A DNA stretch of 64,000 bases from Sphagnum magellanicum (Eukaryota > Streptophyta > Sphagnopsida > Sphagnales > Sphagnaceae): assembly GCA_021904315.1 (NCBI GenBank), contig CM038914.1, forward strand, positions 7,254,001 through 7,318,000, written 5' to 3'. The position numbers and the translations under genes were made by a program. Within the stretch, counting starts at the first letter, position 1, and each line of letters starts with the position of its first letter. This document shows, piece by piece, positions 48,333 to 60,260 of the stretch. Under the pieces are notes generated by a model that saw nothing but the letters and a program-made list of their open reading frames with translations, was not told where the DNA came from and ran no database searches.

Positions 48333-49164
48333 TTGAGGGCATCTAGAGCGAGAGCACCATCAAAAAGGGTTTAGGTTTGTAGGTAATGTCATATCAAGGG
48401 CCTATGCGCATAATAAATATTCAACTTAAAACTGCTCCCAATCGCTTGATAAAAATCATTACAAACACATCTTAGTCTCCTTATCCTTAGCTACTCCCCT
48501 TCAAATAGGGAAAAGAATGCACCACTATGAAAATAAAAGAAAAAGATGCCATGTAGCAATGTCAAATGGGTCCTAGGCCAAATGTCCAAAGGAAAGCAAA
48601 AAACAATTCCACCTTTTGCTATAAGGCCACTCGGATGCATGAATATAAACATGGCCAAGCTGGGAGCCCAAGATGGAAATCACTTAAGGGGTCAATAATT
48701 GAAACTTAGGCCCAAGCGAAAGGGGAAGGTAGGAGAAAGGGCTTGAAGGGTAACCAATGCAATTGGGTGAATGCACATTATAATGTCTCACTTTTGTACA
48801 GTTTAGGAAGTCCATATAAGTTAAACTTTTAGTTTCAACAATGATTAAATGGTTATGTGGAGTACTTTGATGGTTCATGTGACGTCATGGGTTCGTAGGT
48901 AGGGGGTATGTTGTCTATGTGGGGAGCGGGACATACACAATCTATGCAAGGAAATCTTCAAAACTTTGTGACAAGGTTTTTGGTTCGATCTATTGTGACC
49001 ATCCACCGGCTTTAAGTTAAATGTGCTTATAGAATATCTATAATGCCTTCTTACTTGTTGTGTATTGTGTTGCTCAATTGATGCACATGTATTGTGCTAG
49101 AGCTTTGATGAGGGCAAAAATCATTTGAATGTAACCAACCATCATTCTAGCACTTTTTTAGAGC
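48333..49164. other. Intergenic region, no gene recognised
   Basis: Nothing recognisable. The minus-strand ORF at 48684-48878 has no domain. Confidence 0.4.
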
Positions 49165-50640
49165 TTGAGTAGTAATATATGCAAAATATCCTATGTCGTT
49201 TTTAGTACACATTGGTGTAGGTATAGGCAGGAAACCCATAGTGAACTTGTGAAAATAGGAATTGCCCCAACATGCTATGTCGATCCTTTGTACGGAACAA
49301 CACCCAACACTATTTTTGACAAGAAGACTGAGTTATCTCGAAGAAGTTTTTGGGAGAAATATGGCATTTGCAATGAAGGTATAACATCGAAAAGATTGAA
49401 GATAGGGAAAGAGATAGAAGAAGAAGAGGTTGTAGGGCTATTTGGGCCTTGTAGTTGTAACAACTACAAATACTGCCATAATGAGGATGAAGCTTTGATC
49501 TCTAGGGTAGAGACCTTGTGGATGATCATGCATTAGAGAACGCAAGTGCCCAACATTCAAATGATTAACAAGGTTAAAGCTTGTGGGATTGCTTATGAAA
49601 TCAAAATATGGAAGAAGGTGAACTGGTGCGTGTTGGCCATGTGGACCATACATGATTAGCTCTGTAGACTATAGTCTTTGGAAGCAATTCTATGTGGCAA
49701 ACTTGGGCTTGGAATACATCTGGATAGTTTTGTGGGTTCAGATAAGGAGGAGGAAGAGGAGGAAGGTCTTATGCCATATTCCTTTAACATGCCAAAAGCT
49801 TGAAGCAAACAAGTGTTTGTTCTTAGGGAGTTTTTGGTCCAGTGCATTAAGCACTAGCAAAATTATATTTTTAGTTTGCAAAAGGACCTTCTAGCCCTAG
49901 AAGAAATTGTTTCCTCACTACAAAATGTGAAAAAGGAGGCCCAAAAGGAGTTTGAGAAGGTCAAAGGTCAAGCTAAGTATCGCTTCATGTTTATTTCATC
50001 TGGACATGCATAGTTGGCTTAATTGCTTGAAGAACTTGAAGTGCTAGTCAGTGCTAGTCAAGAAGGTTGAAGATTTGCACTATCAGAACAACGCAAAGGA
50101 AACAATACAAGTAACTCTTGTTGAGTAAGGGCTTTTGCAAAAGAGAGTTGATACGTAGGTGTGCTCGGTTGATAGTTTTAAAGATCTGTCCCACATAGGG
50201 GATGAAGAGCACACAAGGTTATGTTAGAAACATGTATCAATAGAAGAGGCATCATGCTCTGCATTCCCAAAGTTCAATGGCTAGAAGTGACATGGGTCTA
50301 CACTTTGTGTTCAAGTCTAGTCAATGCAAAGTGGGAATCAACACCTAATTTCCACCTCATTACCATTGCCATTTTTGGGTTTGGAGGGTGAAAATGATAT
50401 TGCTTACCTTAGCCTTATAAGGATTGTGCTTTGCCCATTTTGTCATAGGTTGTTTGAGCCTATTTGGGATGTCAAGATTTCATCTTGTAGACATTCATAT
50501 CATTCTTGGTGTGCACATTAAGTCAATTTTCTACACCTACTAAATGTTTGCTTGAAGGTTGTGGGCAAAAGATGCATCCATTGTGGTGGGCACAAGCATG
50601 AATAAAAAAGTCAAGCATTGCTAAAGAAGTAAGACTACAA
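49165..50640 (+). pseudogene. Decayed gene with acidic, coiled-coil and RING-like segments
   Basis: The plus strand holds three ordered coding pieces in shifting frames. At 49165-49536 an open frame contains LVKIGIAPTCYVDPLYGTTP and an acidic, Cys-rich patch (IEEEEVVGLFGPCSCNNY). At about 49880-50055 lies a heptad-like coil (LQNVKKEAQKEFEKVKGQA, EELEVLV). At about 50430-50610 lies LCPFCHRLFEPIWDVKISSC, then RHSYHSWC, and after a stop and frame change CLLEGCGQKMHPLWW. The spacing C-x2-C-x14-C-x-H-x2-H-x2-C, then a C-x3-C pair, fits a RING-like zinc finger. Stops and frameshifts make it a pseudogene or transposon relic. I cannot place the family. Confidence 0.5.
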
Positions 50641-51239
50641 ATGGATTAGATTACAATGGCTCCTACTTTGGGCGATTTTGATAGTGAATTATTTTGCATC
50701 TCCTTATCTTGTACTTGTTTCCTTTATTGATGCTCAAGTTGGCAACATTTGTGTTATAAGGTTTGTAGGGTTTTAGTTTGCACAATCTAAACCACCTTAC
50801 TCATTTTTTTAAAAATTAGGCTTTAGGTAAAAGCACAAGTTTTTGCAATCAACTTATTTCATTGTGCATATTAGAGCTATTTTTATTTTTGTGAATGAAT
50901 GCCACCCAAAATTTAGTGTTAGCCATGATTGTGTTCATGGTTGCACTATGAGTTTCATAAATGTGTTTGAGGAATCTTATTTCCATTTTGTGGTATATTG
51001 TGTTGTGGTTGGTAGACACCATGAAGTTTTTTCATAGTCCATGTTGTTTCAACCTCATCATATTTTGTTTCAAGTGCCTAGTAAGTTTGCCAAACTAAGT
51101 CCTTGATTAGTCACATTAGTTTATTTTATAATGCCTTGATGTCCTACAAGAGTATTCCTATCCATTTAATAGTTAACCAAAGCTTCTCCAATATTCGCAT
51201 ATCCCATTGATATTTTTTATATGTATGAAAATCACTTCC
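50641..51239. other. Intergenic region, no gene recognised
   Basis: AT-rich DNA. A 64-codon plus ORF (50843-51037) is featureless. Confidence 0.4.
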
Positions 51240-51850
51240 ACTAGTGTTCACATGTTTTCATTGAAGTCCTTGTCGAGTTTTGTAAGTTTCTCATAGTCAC
51301 AAGAACCTTTTCCCATGTTCAAATGGCTCCATGTGTCTCTTCAATGGAATGACATTCAAGTTGTAGACAATCATTGATTGGTTCCCAATGTCCACATGTC
51401 TTCCCTTTTGAAACCTACGTGTTGCTAGTATTCACAAAAACCCTATGATTGTCCATGTATATTTCATCTATAGTCCTATTCAATGTGTTGGTAGTCCTTG
51501 AATTTTTTGTGTAGTCCAAGTAGGATCCTTGTTGATTCTCGCATGTTGCTGATAGTCATTAATATCACATTTGGAATCCCAAAGTTTGTTACTAACAATC
51601 ATTAAAACTTGGCACCAATCCATATTTTTTAATCATTAGTTCCATATGTTCTAAAAAGTCACTAAAACCTTGCACCATCCATGGGAATTCATTTTGTGTC
51701 CTTTCTGTTCATTAACAGTCCCTAAAATTCCAATCTGCCATACATGATCATTCCATATCCATCAGCAATCCCCAAAACTCCAATCTACCATCCATGAGCA
51801 TTCCATATCCATCTTCATTCCATATGTCTCCTAGTTGGTCCTTATGGCCA
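51240..51850 (+). repeat. Degenerate tandem array, ~50-70 bp unit
   Basis: The clearest pair is a 50-bp unit (CAATCTRCCATMCATGAKCA, TTCCATATCCATC) at 51731 and 51781. Upstream, words such as AGTCAYTAAAACYT, TTGCACCATCCAT and GTTCATTAACAGTCC recur at 50-70 bp spacing. It is noncoding. Confidence 0.6.
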
Positions 51851-52959
51851 CCTTGCAATAGTCCACATGTGTATTCATCTTAATTCCATTATATGCTTAG
51901 TATTCAATAAAGATGATATGATGTCCATCATGGAACAAAGTAGATCACAACTATTTTTGCGCTCCATGACAATGGGCTTAATGTATTTCTAGCCTTTCAT
52001 ATTCAAGTCCTTAGAATTCAACTTTTATCCTATTTTATAAACTATTACTTAAAGCTCATGACTAGAGTAAATTGCATAGATGATATGTACATCTCTAACT
52101 TATCCATGTTTTTATATTACATGGTGTAAATTTGTAGACCCACTAGTATGAACCTCTATGTCACTTTCGATTCCATTGGAAAAGTGCCATGCGCCAATGT
52201 AGTCTGCCACCATAAGCCTTTCAATTAGTTCTATTAAGTTGAATCTAACGCCACAAGCAAGTGGCAAACAACGTACTATGGCAATAGTCACATCTCCTAA
52301 GTGTAGTCATTATTTGAAGTTGAAGGATGCCCATCAACCACCCACATACCCAAAAGCACAACCACAACTATCCCCTAATAAAAAATGTAAAAAAAACCGG
52401 TCACAAGCACCTTTGTGAGAATGCTTGGAAATGCAACTAGGCTCTTTTCAATTTGCTGAAATATGACATTTGCTGCCCTCTTAACCTTCCAATCTACCAT
52501 AATGTCACTTGTTTCTTCCTCAACATGTTTTGCGATTCTCTAAGCTTTTCTTCTTCAAGTTTTATATTCTTGTTGATGTTCTATAGACTTTGCCCTCTTT
52601 GGCGCCTCCTCTTATCACCCCTAATCTCCTTTCCTTCTCTCCTATGTTACCCATGATTTCTAGCCATCAACACATCCATGACCTTCACAAAAAAAAGAGT
52701 GATTTATTGCCTTGGCTAGGAAATCATCTCCCCTCCCAAACATAGGGTTCAAACAAGCTACACCTCCCCCCTCCAAACCTAAGGTTGAAATGACCTATGT
52801 TTTGCACCTACTCATGTCACCTTTTTACACTCTAGTTTTTGGGATATCTCTAGGTAAAATCGTATAGTACCTATTAACAATGCCGCAAGTAGAATTTGGG
52901 AAAAAACCCTTTTTAAGAGGGAAACTTTTGAAAAACAATAAATATTGCATCTCATAAGG
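51851..52959. other. Intergenic region, no gene recognised
   Basis: No coding or RNA feature recognised. The ORF at 52453-52656 is a Leu/Phe/Ser-rich chance frame in a pyrimidine-rich stretch. Confidence 0.4.
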
Positions 52960-53371
52960 ACTTTTGAAATTTTGGTTTAATTTTGATGATTAAAAAGTCC
53001 CTATCTACCTTTTGATTATGTTAATCAAGGTTAGAACTATTGATATGAGTTCATAATTTCATTTTATAACACATACCAAGTCACTAAAAATAATTTAAAA
53101 TGAAAGTCTATAAAATTTTATCCACTTGTTAATGTCCCAGCTAGATGACCAATCTGTATAAAGTCCTTTCAAAAGTCCATTGCTACTAGAGGATAAGTTT
53201 TGTTCAAAAAATAATTACATAGGCTTCTTCAAAATCAAGTTCTTAGAATAAAATCAAGTTCCAATTACTTTATCCAAGGATATAAAAAAAATTATGTGCA
53301 TTTGAACAAAGGGTATCCTTCGAAACTGCTCAAAATGTTGCAATAGTGAGCCATTGTGGCTTGCATTCACC
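52960..53371. mobile_element. Second, truncated copy of the MITE-like family
   Basis: The right end GTGAGCCATTGTGGCTTGCA followed by TTCACC matches the right end of the element at 20794-21526. Interior words (TTTCAAAAGTCCA, TTCAAAAA.TAAT, AATCAAGTT) occur in the same order. No matching left terminus was found, so the left boundary is approximate. Confidence 0.55.
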
Positions 53372-55726
53372 CAATTGCATTACCACCTAAAAAATGTGCA
53401 ACAAGGTTTAACATTGCCTTTAGTGATGAGCCAAGCCTTGACACAAAAATAAGTTCCCACAACTAGAACAAAAGATGTTTCGTTCAAAAAAAAAATTCGA
53501 ATTTTACTCCCAACATTCAACTAAGGATTGATTTAGTTGTGTTCAACAAGCCCTAATCAAATGAGACAAAAGAAAGTGAACATAAAAGGAAGCCAAGATT
53601 GCACAAGGGAAAGAGGAGAGGACAAGGCAACCAAACGAAAAACCTAAGGGAGGGCAAGTGCTAGAAGCAAAGAAGTGTGCAAGGGAGGGGGAGGAAGGGA
53701 AAAGGCTTCAATAAGGCCTTCATCATGATAGACCAAGAAACCCCACCTCAAAAGCCAAAAGAAGATAAGGGCTTAAGAATGATTGATTGGAAGATTATTG
53801 GGAATTGATGGCAAGATTATTTCAAGATATGGAAGTTTTAAATTTCCAACGCCCCAAAAATTGCCAAATTTTGGCTCAGTAGGACAAAGATGGGAATTTC
53901 AAAAGATTTTGGAAATTAAACTTCCATATATTGAAATAATAAGGAATTTCAATCCCTGCCCGAAAGGAAGTGCCTAATGTGCCTGCAACTTATCCGCTCG
54001 TAGGGGTCAATGTGATCAAAGTTTGGTCTTAGGTAGGGTGCATGGCCCCTAGACCCCCCTATCTCGCCCCTCATGGGTTTGAAAATCAAAATGTGCCCGT
54101 TGGTTTCTACTTCGTTCTGAGCTTAAGCTCCTTCTCCTTCAACTTGCGCACACGTCCACAAACACTCCTCTTCCACAACGCAAAGATCTTTCCTGTCTGA
54201 AGAGGCTCCACGTACACGGAAAATCAGAAAATTGTGCTATCTGAAGCTTCACATATGTGGAAGAAAATGATTTGCTTCTAAACTTTCTTGCAAATTTTGC
54301 TTTTTGAGATCGTCTTTTTCTTAACAATTTTGGGAAAAAAGATTAGTGGCAACATGGATTTGTCTTCCTCCAGCTTCCTTCGTGGTCACGCTCACAGATT
54401 GCGGCTACAGGTAGTTCACGGCCCCCAATGATAGTTGTCTATACCAAGATAGTGTAGTTTTCGTCTGCACTTTTTTTCTACATATGGAACTCGTCACACC
54501 TTATTGCGATTCATAGACACTACTTTATGCATTGCAAAATTCAAAGAATTTCTTCACCTTCCTTTGGCCACCTAATGGAAAACGGTTGTGAGATCCAATT
54601 TGTTTGCTTTTCGTGATAATCTTGCAACTTTCTTTGTTTTTGGTTACCACTTCCTCCTTTTTGGGTCCAGTTTAACACGCGCATCCAAATCACTGCCGCC
54701 AAAACTCATGTGTTCTCTGTGAGCGATCTACTTCTTCCATGGTAGCGAGAAAGAAAATACATAGAATGATCAAGCAAGGATGAAAGAAGCGAAGAGTGTG
54801 ATGGCAGATAAATGAGAAGAATTGAAGCTGTGAATAGTTTGTTGTGTCAATGTATTGCATATGAGTCCGCTTATATACATTTGCAGAGTCACTATGCAAT
54901 AAAGATCAACAGCTAGTTTGTAGCAAGTTTCACCTAACATGGCTTCCGAACTTACAGCCGCTGAGCTTGACCAGCTCAGTTATCTACCTAACATACCGAA
55001 TTTCCAGCTGCTTAGCGTGGATACCTCAATTGCACTTATTTCTCTCGTTAATCTAGATTAATCTAGCTTTATCCTATGTCAGCTTAGGAACCTCCTACAA
55101 GTTACATAGCAAGTTGCTCACGATTTGTTACCACTTGTTCTAACATTCTCTTCTACTTGCTAGTCGAAACGTTGGAACACAATCAGGCTCCTCTTAATCA
55201 CCTAACTCTAAACCCATGGACTTCGAGGAGTAGTCCTCTCAACTTGCTGACCACAATATATTCTAATGATTTCATCATTTCTCATGATTTTCTCTGAAGC
55301 TCATCTAAGAAGTACTTTCAATTGGACTTGGAGGATAGAAGCCCAAGTTTACATCAGCCTGAATAGTGCTGTTTTTCCATTGTTGGAGGGTTCTGTTTCT
55401 AATATTGATTTCCCACTCTGTATCCAAGGGCATTATATTCTGTTTCATTTGCCCCTGTTGGTTTCCCTACATTCTGTATCATGGGTATGTCCCAATTGAA
55501 GAGATGTCCACAATATAAATTTTTGAAACACTTTGGATAAGAGTGCAACTAACTATAATCAAATTCATGGAACAACCATGTTACAAAAACCCAATTAAAC
55601 TTTTTTGGAAACCTGTTATTTAATATAAGTACCTTAGCGCCTTCATCCTCATGTTTTGGGGCCATATTTATCATGTGGCCTGTGCAGGGAGTGGTATTTA
55701 TTTGGTGCAATTACAAGAATAATTCA
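53372..55726. other. Intergenic region 3' of the RCC1-repeat gene
   Basis: A more complex sequence from about 54000 to 55300, with a TATATA word near 54870 and AATAAAG near 54898. This could be a decayed LTR, but no TG...CA pair with a target duplication was found. No coding domain was recognised; the 3' UTR of the RCC1-repeat gene should lie just below 55727. Confidence 0.4.
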
Positions 55727-58700
55727 CTAGATGTCCCTTTCCTCTGACTGTTCTTCCAAGAGAGCTCCAGAATGATTAAACCCACAAGACACATGAAGAG
55801 CTTTCAGTGATCCCTTCAACTGAACCGGCATTGGTTCTAAATAGTCAAACTCATCTCCAAGCCCCTATCATCCCAACCATCATGTACACACAAATTTAGA
55901 ATTATCAATACATCATTTTTGTTGTATTATATATCACCACTGCCAAGACCTCATCACAATATCAACAATTCTCTAATTTCAGAGAGATGCAGGCTCACTT
56001 ACCAATTGACCTCCAGAGGAATAACCATCAGCAGAGTGGGTCCCTTGCGAGCCACCCCAACCCCAGGTGAAAATGCTTCCATCCTCTGAGCAACAGACCA
56101 CTCTTGGATAATAAGAATTGCCATTTAGCTGCTGCTTAACCTGCCTGGAATGGCTTCTATGTCGTCATTGAGGCAAAATCCATTCAAAATAAACTCAAAA
56201 CTTATCATCCTTGAATAAAGATACTTGGTTTGATATGGCATCTTCTGGTAGTAGCAATTTCCCAGATTCCAATCAAGCTACATTTGTCAGAATTAGTTCA
56301 ACATATATGGGTATGCTGTAGATATCACAGTACTTTTCATTAGAATTTTATTTAAAATCTGCATTTGTGCATTGATCTGTGTGTCAAAATTACTGCCTTA
56401 TATGCTTGCATTCTGGCTTGCCCAAGTACATCACAATCTGGCAGATTCTTTGGAAAATATCCCAGGTCAAAACCTATTGTCTAAACTCCAATTACAGGAG
56501 GGGAAAATGAGCCAAAGCACTACCTGTAAGTGCCACAGTGTGCTTCCACCCACATGAAACCTGGAATGTAGAAAATTAAAAACAGAGGTTAGAACACAGC
56601 ACAACATAAGCAGCATACAAAGAAAAGAGACCACCAAAGTTCTGCTTTGGGCATTCATCCCTGAACCCCTATCCCCAACTCAACAAGGTTGTAACAACTA
56701 TACTGGACTGGTAAATTGCTGAACTGGAAATTCACCTCTTTCAAACTAAGAGATTCCAAGCCACCACCCACATGATTTGGTAACAAAGATGAATTTTGGT
56801 TGTTGTACCTGCATCAGAATCATTCCATATGTTAGCAATAGGTGGAATAAACAGAATATGATACTTAACCACAGTGATAAATGTGTAACCATCTACATGC
56901 TCCATCCATCTAGGTTGAGTTCTTACCAAAATAATACCTAACCATGTCCTGACAGTCACACATAAAGCATAGGATCATCAAAGCATAGCAAGAGACATGT
57001 CACTCTTTCAAAATCGTACACAGGATATCAACTAGATCTAGGGTCTGGCATCTGCAACCAAAAAACCTTCAAACCTGTTATATCTCATCTGAGATAACCT
57101 GAGGAGAGTTAATAAAGCAGTTACGGATATTTAACGCACCCAAAACCAAGGCAGCCATACTCATTGGATCCCCACATGTACAGCTGGCCATTTCCTGAAA
57201 GCTCACACAGAAGAAATTACAGTGTCAAATCAAAACAACAAGCACGAGAACAATCCACCTAGAATGCTGGACCCCTTGCTCCAGTCTTAAGAACAACCTC
57301 AAACCAAGCAGGCAGGTCTGGAATCCAAAGCTAAGATTTATCTGTCTTTTGACTCTGTATCTTTACTGCTTCGAATGCTTTAGGTTTGGATTCAAAACTA
57401 CCATATAGAGATTCAAGGTAAAGGTCCAAAAATTCCAGAAAACATAGAATAGTGGAAGAGACATACTGGAGATGGCTCCTGTATGGTAACCACCACATGC
57501 TAAATCCACAACAGGTGGAAGTTCAGGCACCTGTCTTGGTTCTGTAGCATCCCTATCATTACCCACTCCCTGGAAAACTTCCAACATATTAGACATTGAT
57601 TCACTCCAGACTAAATAAACCACTACTGAAGATATGTAGTGAAACATACCAGCTGACATTCTCGGCCTTTTCCAAATGTATATAGTACACCCTGCTCTGC
57701 AGTAATCCCACAATGTAATTAGACTCAGTCCTAAGATGGCATTATCTTAGCTGCTATCTCCTGAGCAGAGGAACATTCATGCAACTGTAACAGAGATCAG
57801 AAGAAGAGGGTACACCATCGAGGCAGGCGGAATGCATGAGCCCTGCAGCAATTTTGTGCACCTTGACATTTTGGAGATGCTGCACCAATCGTGGAGTATA
57901 TTCACTGCCACACAGATTGAAGCCCACCAAGTTCATCAATATATTTCAGTGCCCTTGCACTGACCTGTCAAGTACAAACTTTGTCAAGTAACCAAGCTCA
58001 AACATACATGGAGCAATCAAGGTGGAAGAACCTGCAGAAACCAAGATGAGAAATGCAGAGGATTCTTGGTCAACCTCATTGTGCGAAATATGCTGAACAT
58101 GGAGGGATTATATCCATGTCCATGTCCAAGGCGCCCATGCAAGCTTGCTCCCCAGCTGAGAACCTGACCCTCCTCTTGCAAGTAGCATACAGGCCAAACA
58201 CACCATGCCAACAATTCACAAGTCAATCATACAGTCTTGATTTGCCAGAGCCCCAGTGAGCTTAACAGGTTCTTCGGTGGTACCAGAGAGAGCTAATGAG
58301 TGCTCAGAGCCAAGGGCCATCATCTTGATGACTAAGTCCTTCAGTGCCTCCAGCCGTTGTGCCATCCATACCTTTGTCTGTGCCCCTACCATCACATTCC
58401 ATTCTGTCATCTGCTTAACAGACTCTGTTGTGGTGTCTTGTACAATTTCAGTCATGAATGTAAGAAGCACATAACTGGATACCATCCTCTTTGCTTGTCT
58501 ATTGAGATAGTGAACAATGCAGATGGATAATGTAAATCAACAGCTTGGTTGAAGTCTTACTTTTGCCAAGGCCAAGTTGACCTTGTGAATTTCTGCCCCA
58601 CATATAGACACTGCCATCCTCTGAGCATAAATCACAGGTCCCCAATTTTCAGAACAGACAAGACCATGCCCTAGAGGAGGCCAAATACAGGTTCTCGCAA

Positions 58701-59603
58701 CTTCTTGATGAGCTTGATATTCAGACATGCTGAAAGGGTGGAGCAAGAACCAGAAACTGCTGCAGAATGGTAGGCACCAGCAGCAATGTGCACAAATCGT
58801 ATGTTGCCTGGTAAACTCTCCACCTCCGTGAGTTCCTGCCCACATCTAGAAGCTCAGACTGTTGTGCTCCAACTGAAATAGTAGATTCAATTCCTAATCT
58901 TCCTAAAGGGAACCACCTCAACAAAGAAAAACAAGCAAAACAGCACAGTTGCAGCATTTGGAGGATACCTCTTGGGATGACAATCTAGACTTACCAAAGA
59001 GTGCCTTGTGCTCAGAGGCATGCCGGCCTGGCCCCAATCATTCAGGCCTGTTGCATATACTCGGCCCTCCTCTGCACTTAACAGCACATTACCACAGGCT
59101 CAACTTCGTTCTCAGTCCGTCATAGCTTCTTAAATGATCAAGATGGAAACCGCATGATGATCCACAGCAGTGCCAAATCAAAATGTAATTGTGTATTTAA
59201 CTTTTCTGCAAATGCAGAGATAGGAACGCAATTCTGCACTCTTGGAACTTGCGTCATCCAGAGGAAAAAAACAAAACTCTCAGAGCCAAAGCATTGAACA
59301 CACAAGGAAGAGATAGAGAGGGAGAGAGAGACCTGTGAGAACAAGGGTGTGGGCACCTCCACAAGCGACAGCTACGGGCTGGGTGTGTTGCAAGCTGGTG
59401 CAGAGAGTGGGCTCCCACACGGACTTCGATGAAGCCAGGCCAAGACGGCCATAATCGCCATTCCCCCACAGTGCAACCCATCTCTGTCTACTCTCCCTCC
59501 TTGTGGCCATCCCTCTCCTCTTCTTTCCCCATAGCTCCGTCGCCCAATCCTTAACCCAAGACTTTTGTCGCAGAATACTTGAACACTTCCTCTGCATCAT
59601 CAT
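55727..59603 (-). CDS. RCC1-repeat (seven-bladed propeller) protein, 14 exons, 439 aa
   Basis: Exons (minus): 59603-59333, 59071-58995, 58835-58751, 58620-58561, 58385-58284, 58174-58075, 57904-57816, 57696-57650, 57569-57467, 57194-57140, 56808-56736, 56560-56524, 56085-56003, 55864-55727. All introns are GT-AG, all phases agree, and the sum is 1320 bp. The first of three successive ATGs (59603) is the start because an in-frame stop lies upstream. The short basic N-terminus (MMMQRKCSSILRQKSWVKDW) could be an organellar targeting peptide. Seven RCC1 repeats follow, each with a WG-type strand and a GxxH(S/T) turn: WGNGDYGRLG/CGGAHT, ATGLNDWGQAG/AAGAYHS, WGRNSQGQLG/ALGSEHS, WGASLHGRLG/AAGLMHS, FGKGRECQLG/CGGYHT, WGSNEYGCLG/CGWKHT, WGWGGSQGT/CGFNHS. 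Family members act as scaffolds or exchange-factor-like proteins; some plant ones work in mitochondria. It lacks the triple GWRHT of UVR8. The exact role is unknown. Confidence 0.95.
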
Positions 59604-60260
59604 CCTCTCCTGTAACCCTCCAAACTCTTTACCAGAACTGCTATGCAATTCACTATGAATCCAGTTTTCTTCACTTCTGGATCACGAAAGCTCTTTCACT
59701 CTTTCACAGTTTTTCAATCATGTTATGAAAACTTACCGAATGATGAGCAATCTAAAGCCTTTGCCACACCAGATTTTCCAAGGTACAACATGTGCCACGG
59801 TCACATGAACGCAGTAAACCTCCACAACACGTCATCAACCCTAAATCCTCAGCCTGGAGCTGAAAAGGAATCACATTGTCAACCGGCTGAAGAGTGCGAA
59901 GAAGTACTTATCGACGCAGCGTCGATGCAGATGGACCAAATTTCAAACCGTGCTGCCAAATTCAATTGCTCAGTCGAAATCTCTCGTTTGTGCACTCAAA
60001 GCAGATGAGGAGCTGAGGTTCATCGAGCTGTTAAGTACGGTGCGTGTCCATTGACGCGTGCTAACCCATGAAGCACGGAATCGTTTCAACGGCGACGAGA
60101 GTTTGTGGGTGGAAACACGCTCTCCTAACTGGATCTGTCCATACGAAGATTGTCGCGCAGTCGCGAATTGCTCATTCCTCATGCAATTGTGAAGCTTTTG
60201 TGTATTCTTCAACAACATTAGAAGATCTTCCCATTCGAAAGTAGCAAGATTTTTCATTAC
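59604..60260. promoter_or_regulatory. Presumed 5' UTR and promoter region of the RCC1-repeat gene
   Basis: The sequence is less AT-rich than the flanks, with a CpG-containing patch at about 60035-60170, and changes abruptly to AT-rich DNA after 60260. That suits a 5' UTR and core promoter for the minus-strand gene. Open frames also cross it on plus (59643-60008) and minus (59970-60257), without recognisable domains. No TATA box could be assigned. Confidence 0.4.

Noticed and set aside
54690..55147. Copia-type LTR 3' of the RCC1-repeat gene
   Set aside because: A TATATA and an AATAAAG word in order, and an end like CTAACA, suggested an LTR. No matching TG start with a 5-bp duplication and no adjacent primer-binding site were found.
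55727..59603. UVR8 photoreceptor identity for the RCC1-repeat gene
   Set aside because: UVR8 has three GWRHT motifs forming its tryptophan pyramid. Here only one blade has GWKHT and the others have different turns, so it is an RCC1-family protein but not UVR8.
59280..59648. Start of the RCC1-repeat protein at 59648
   Set aside because: The codon there is TTG, not ATG. The first in-frame ATG after the upstream stop is at 59603, the first of three in a row.
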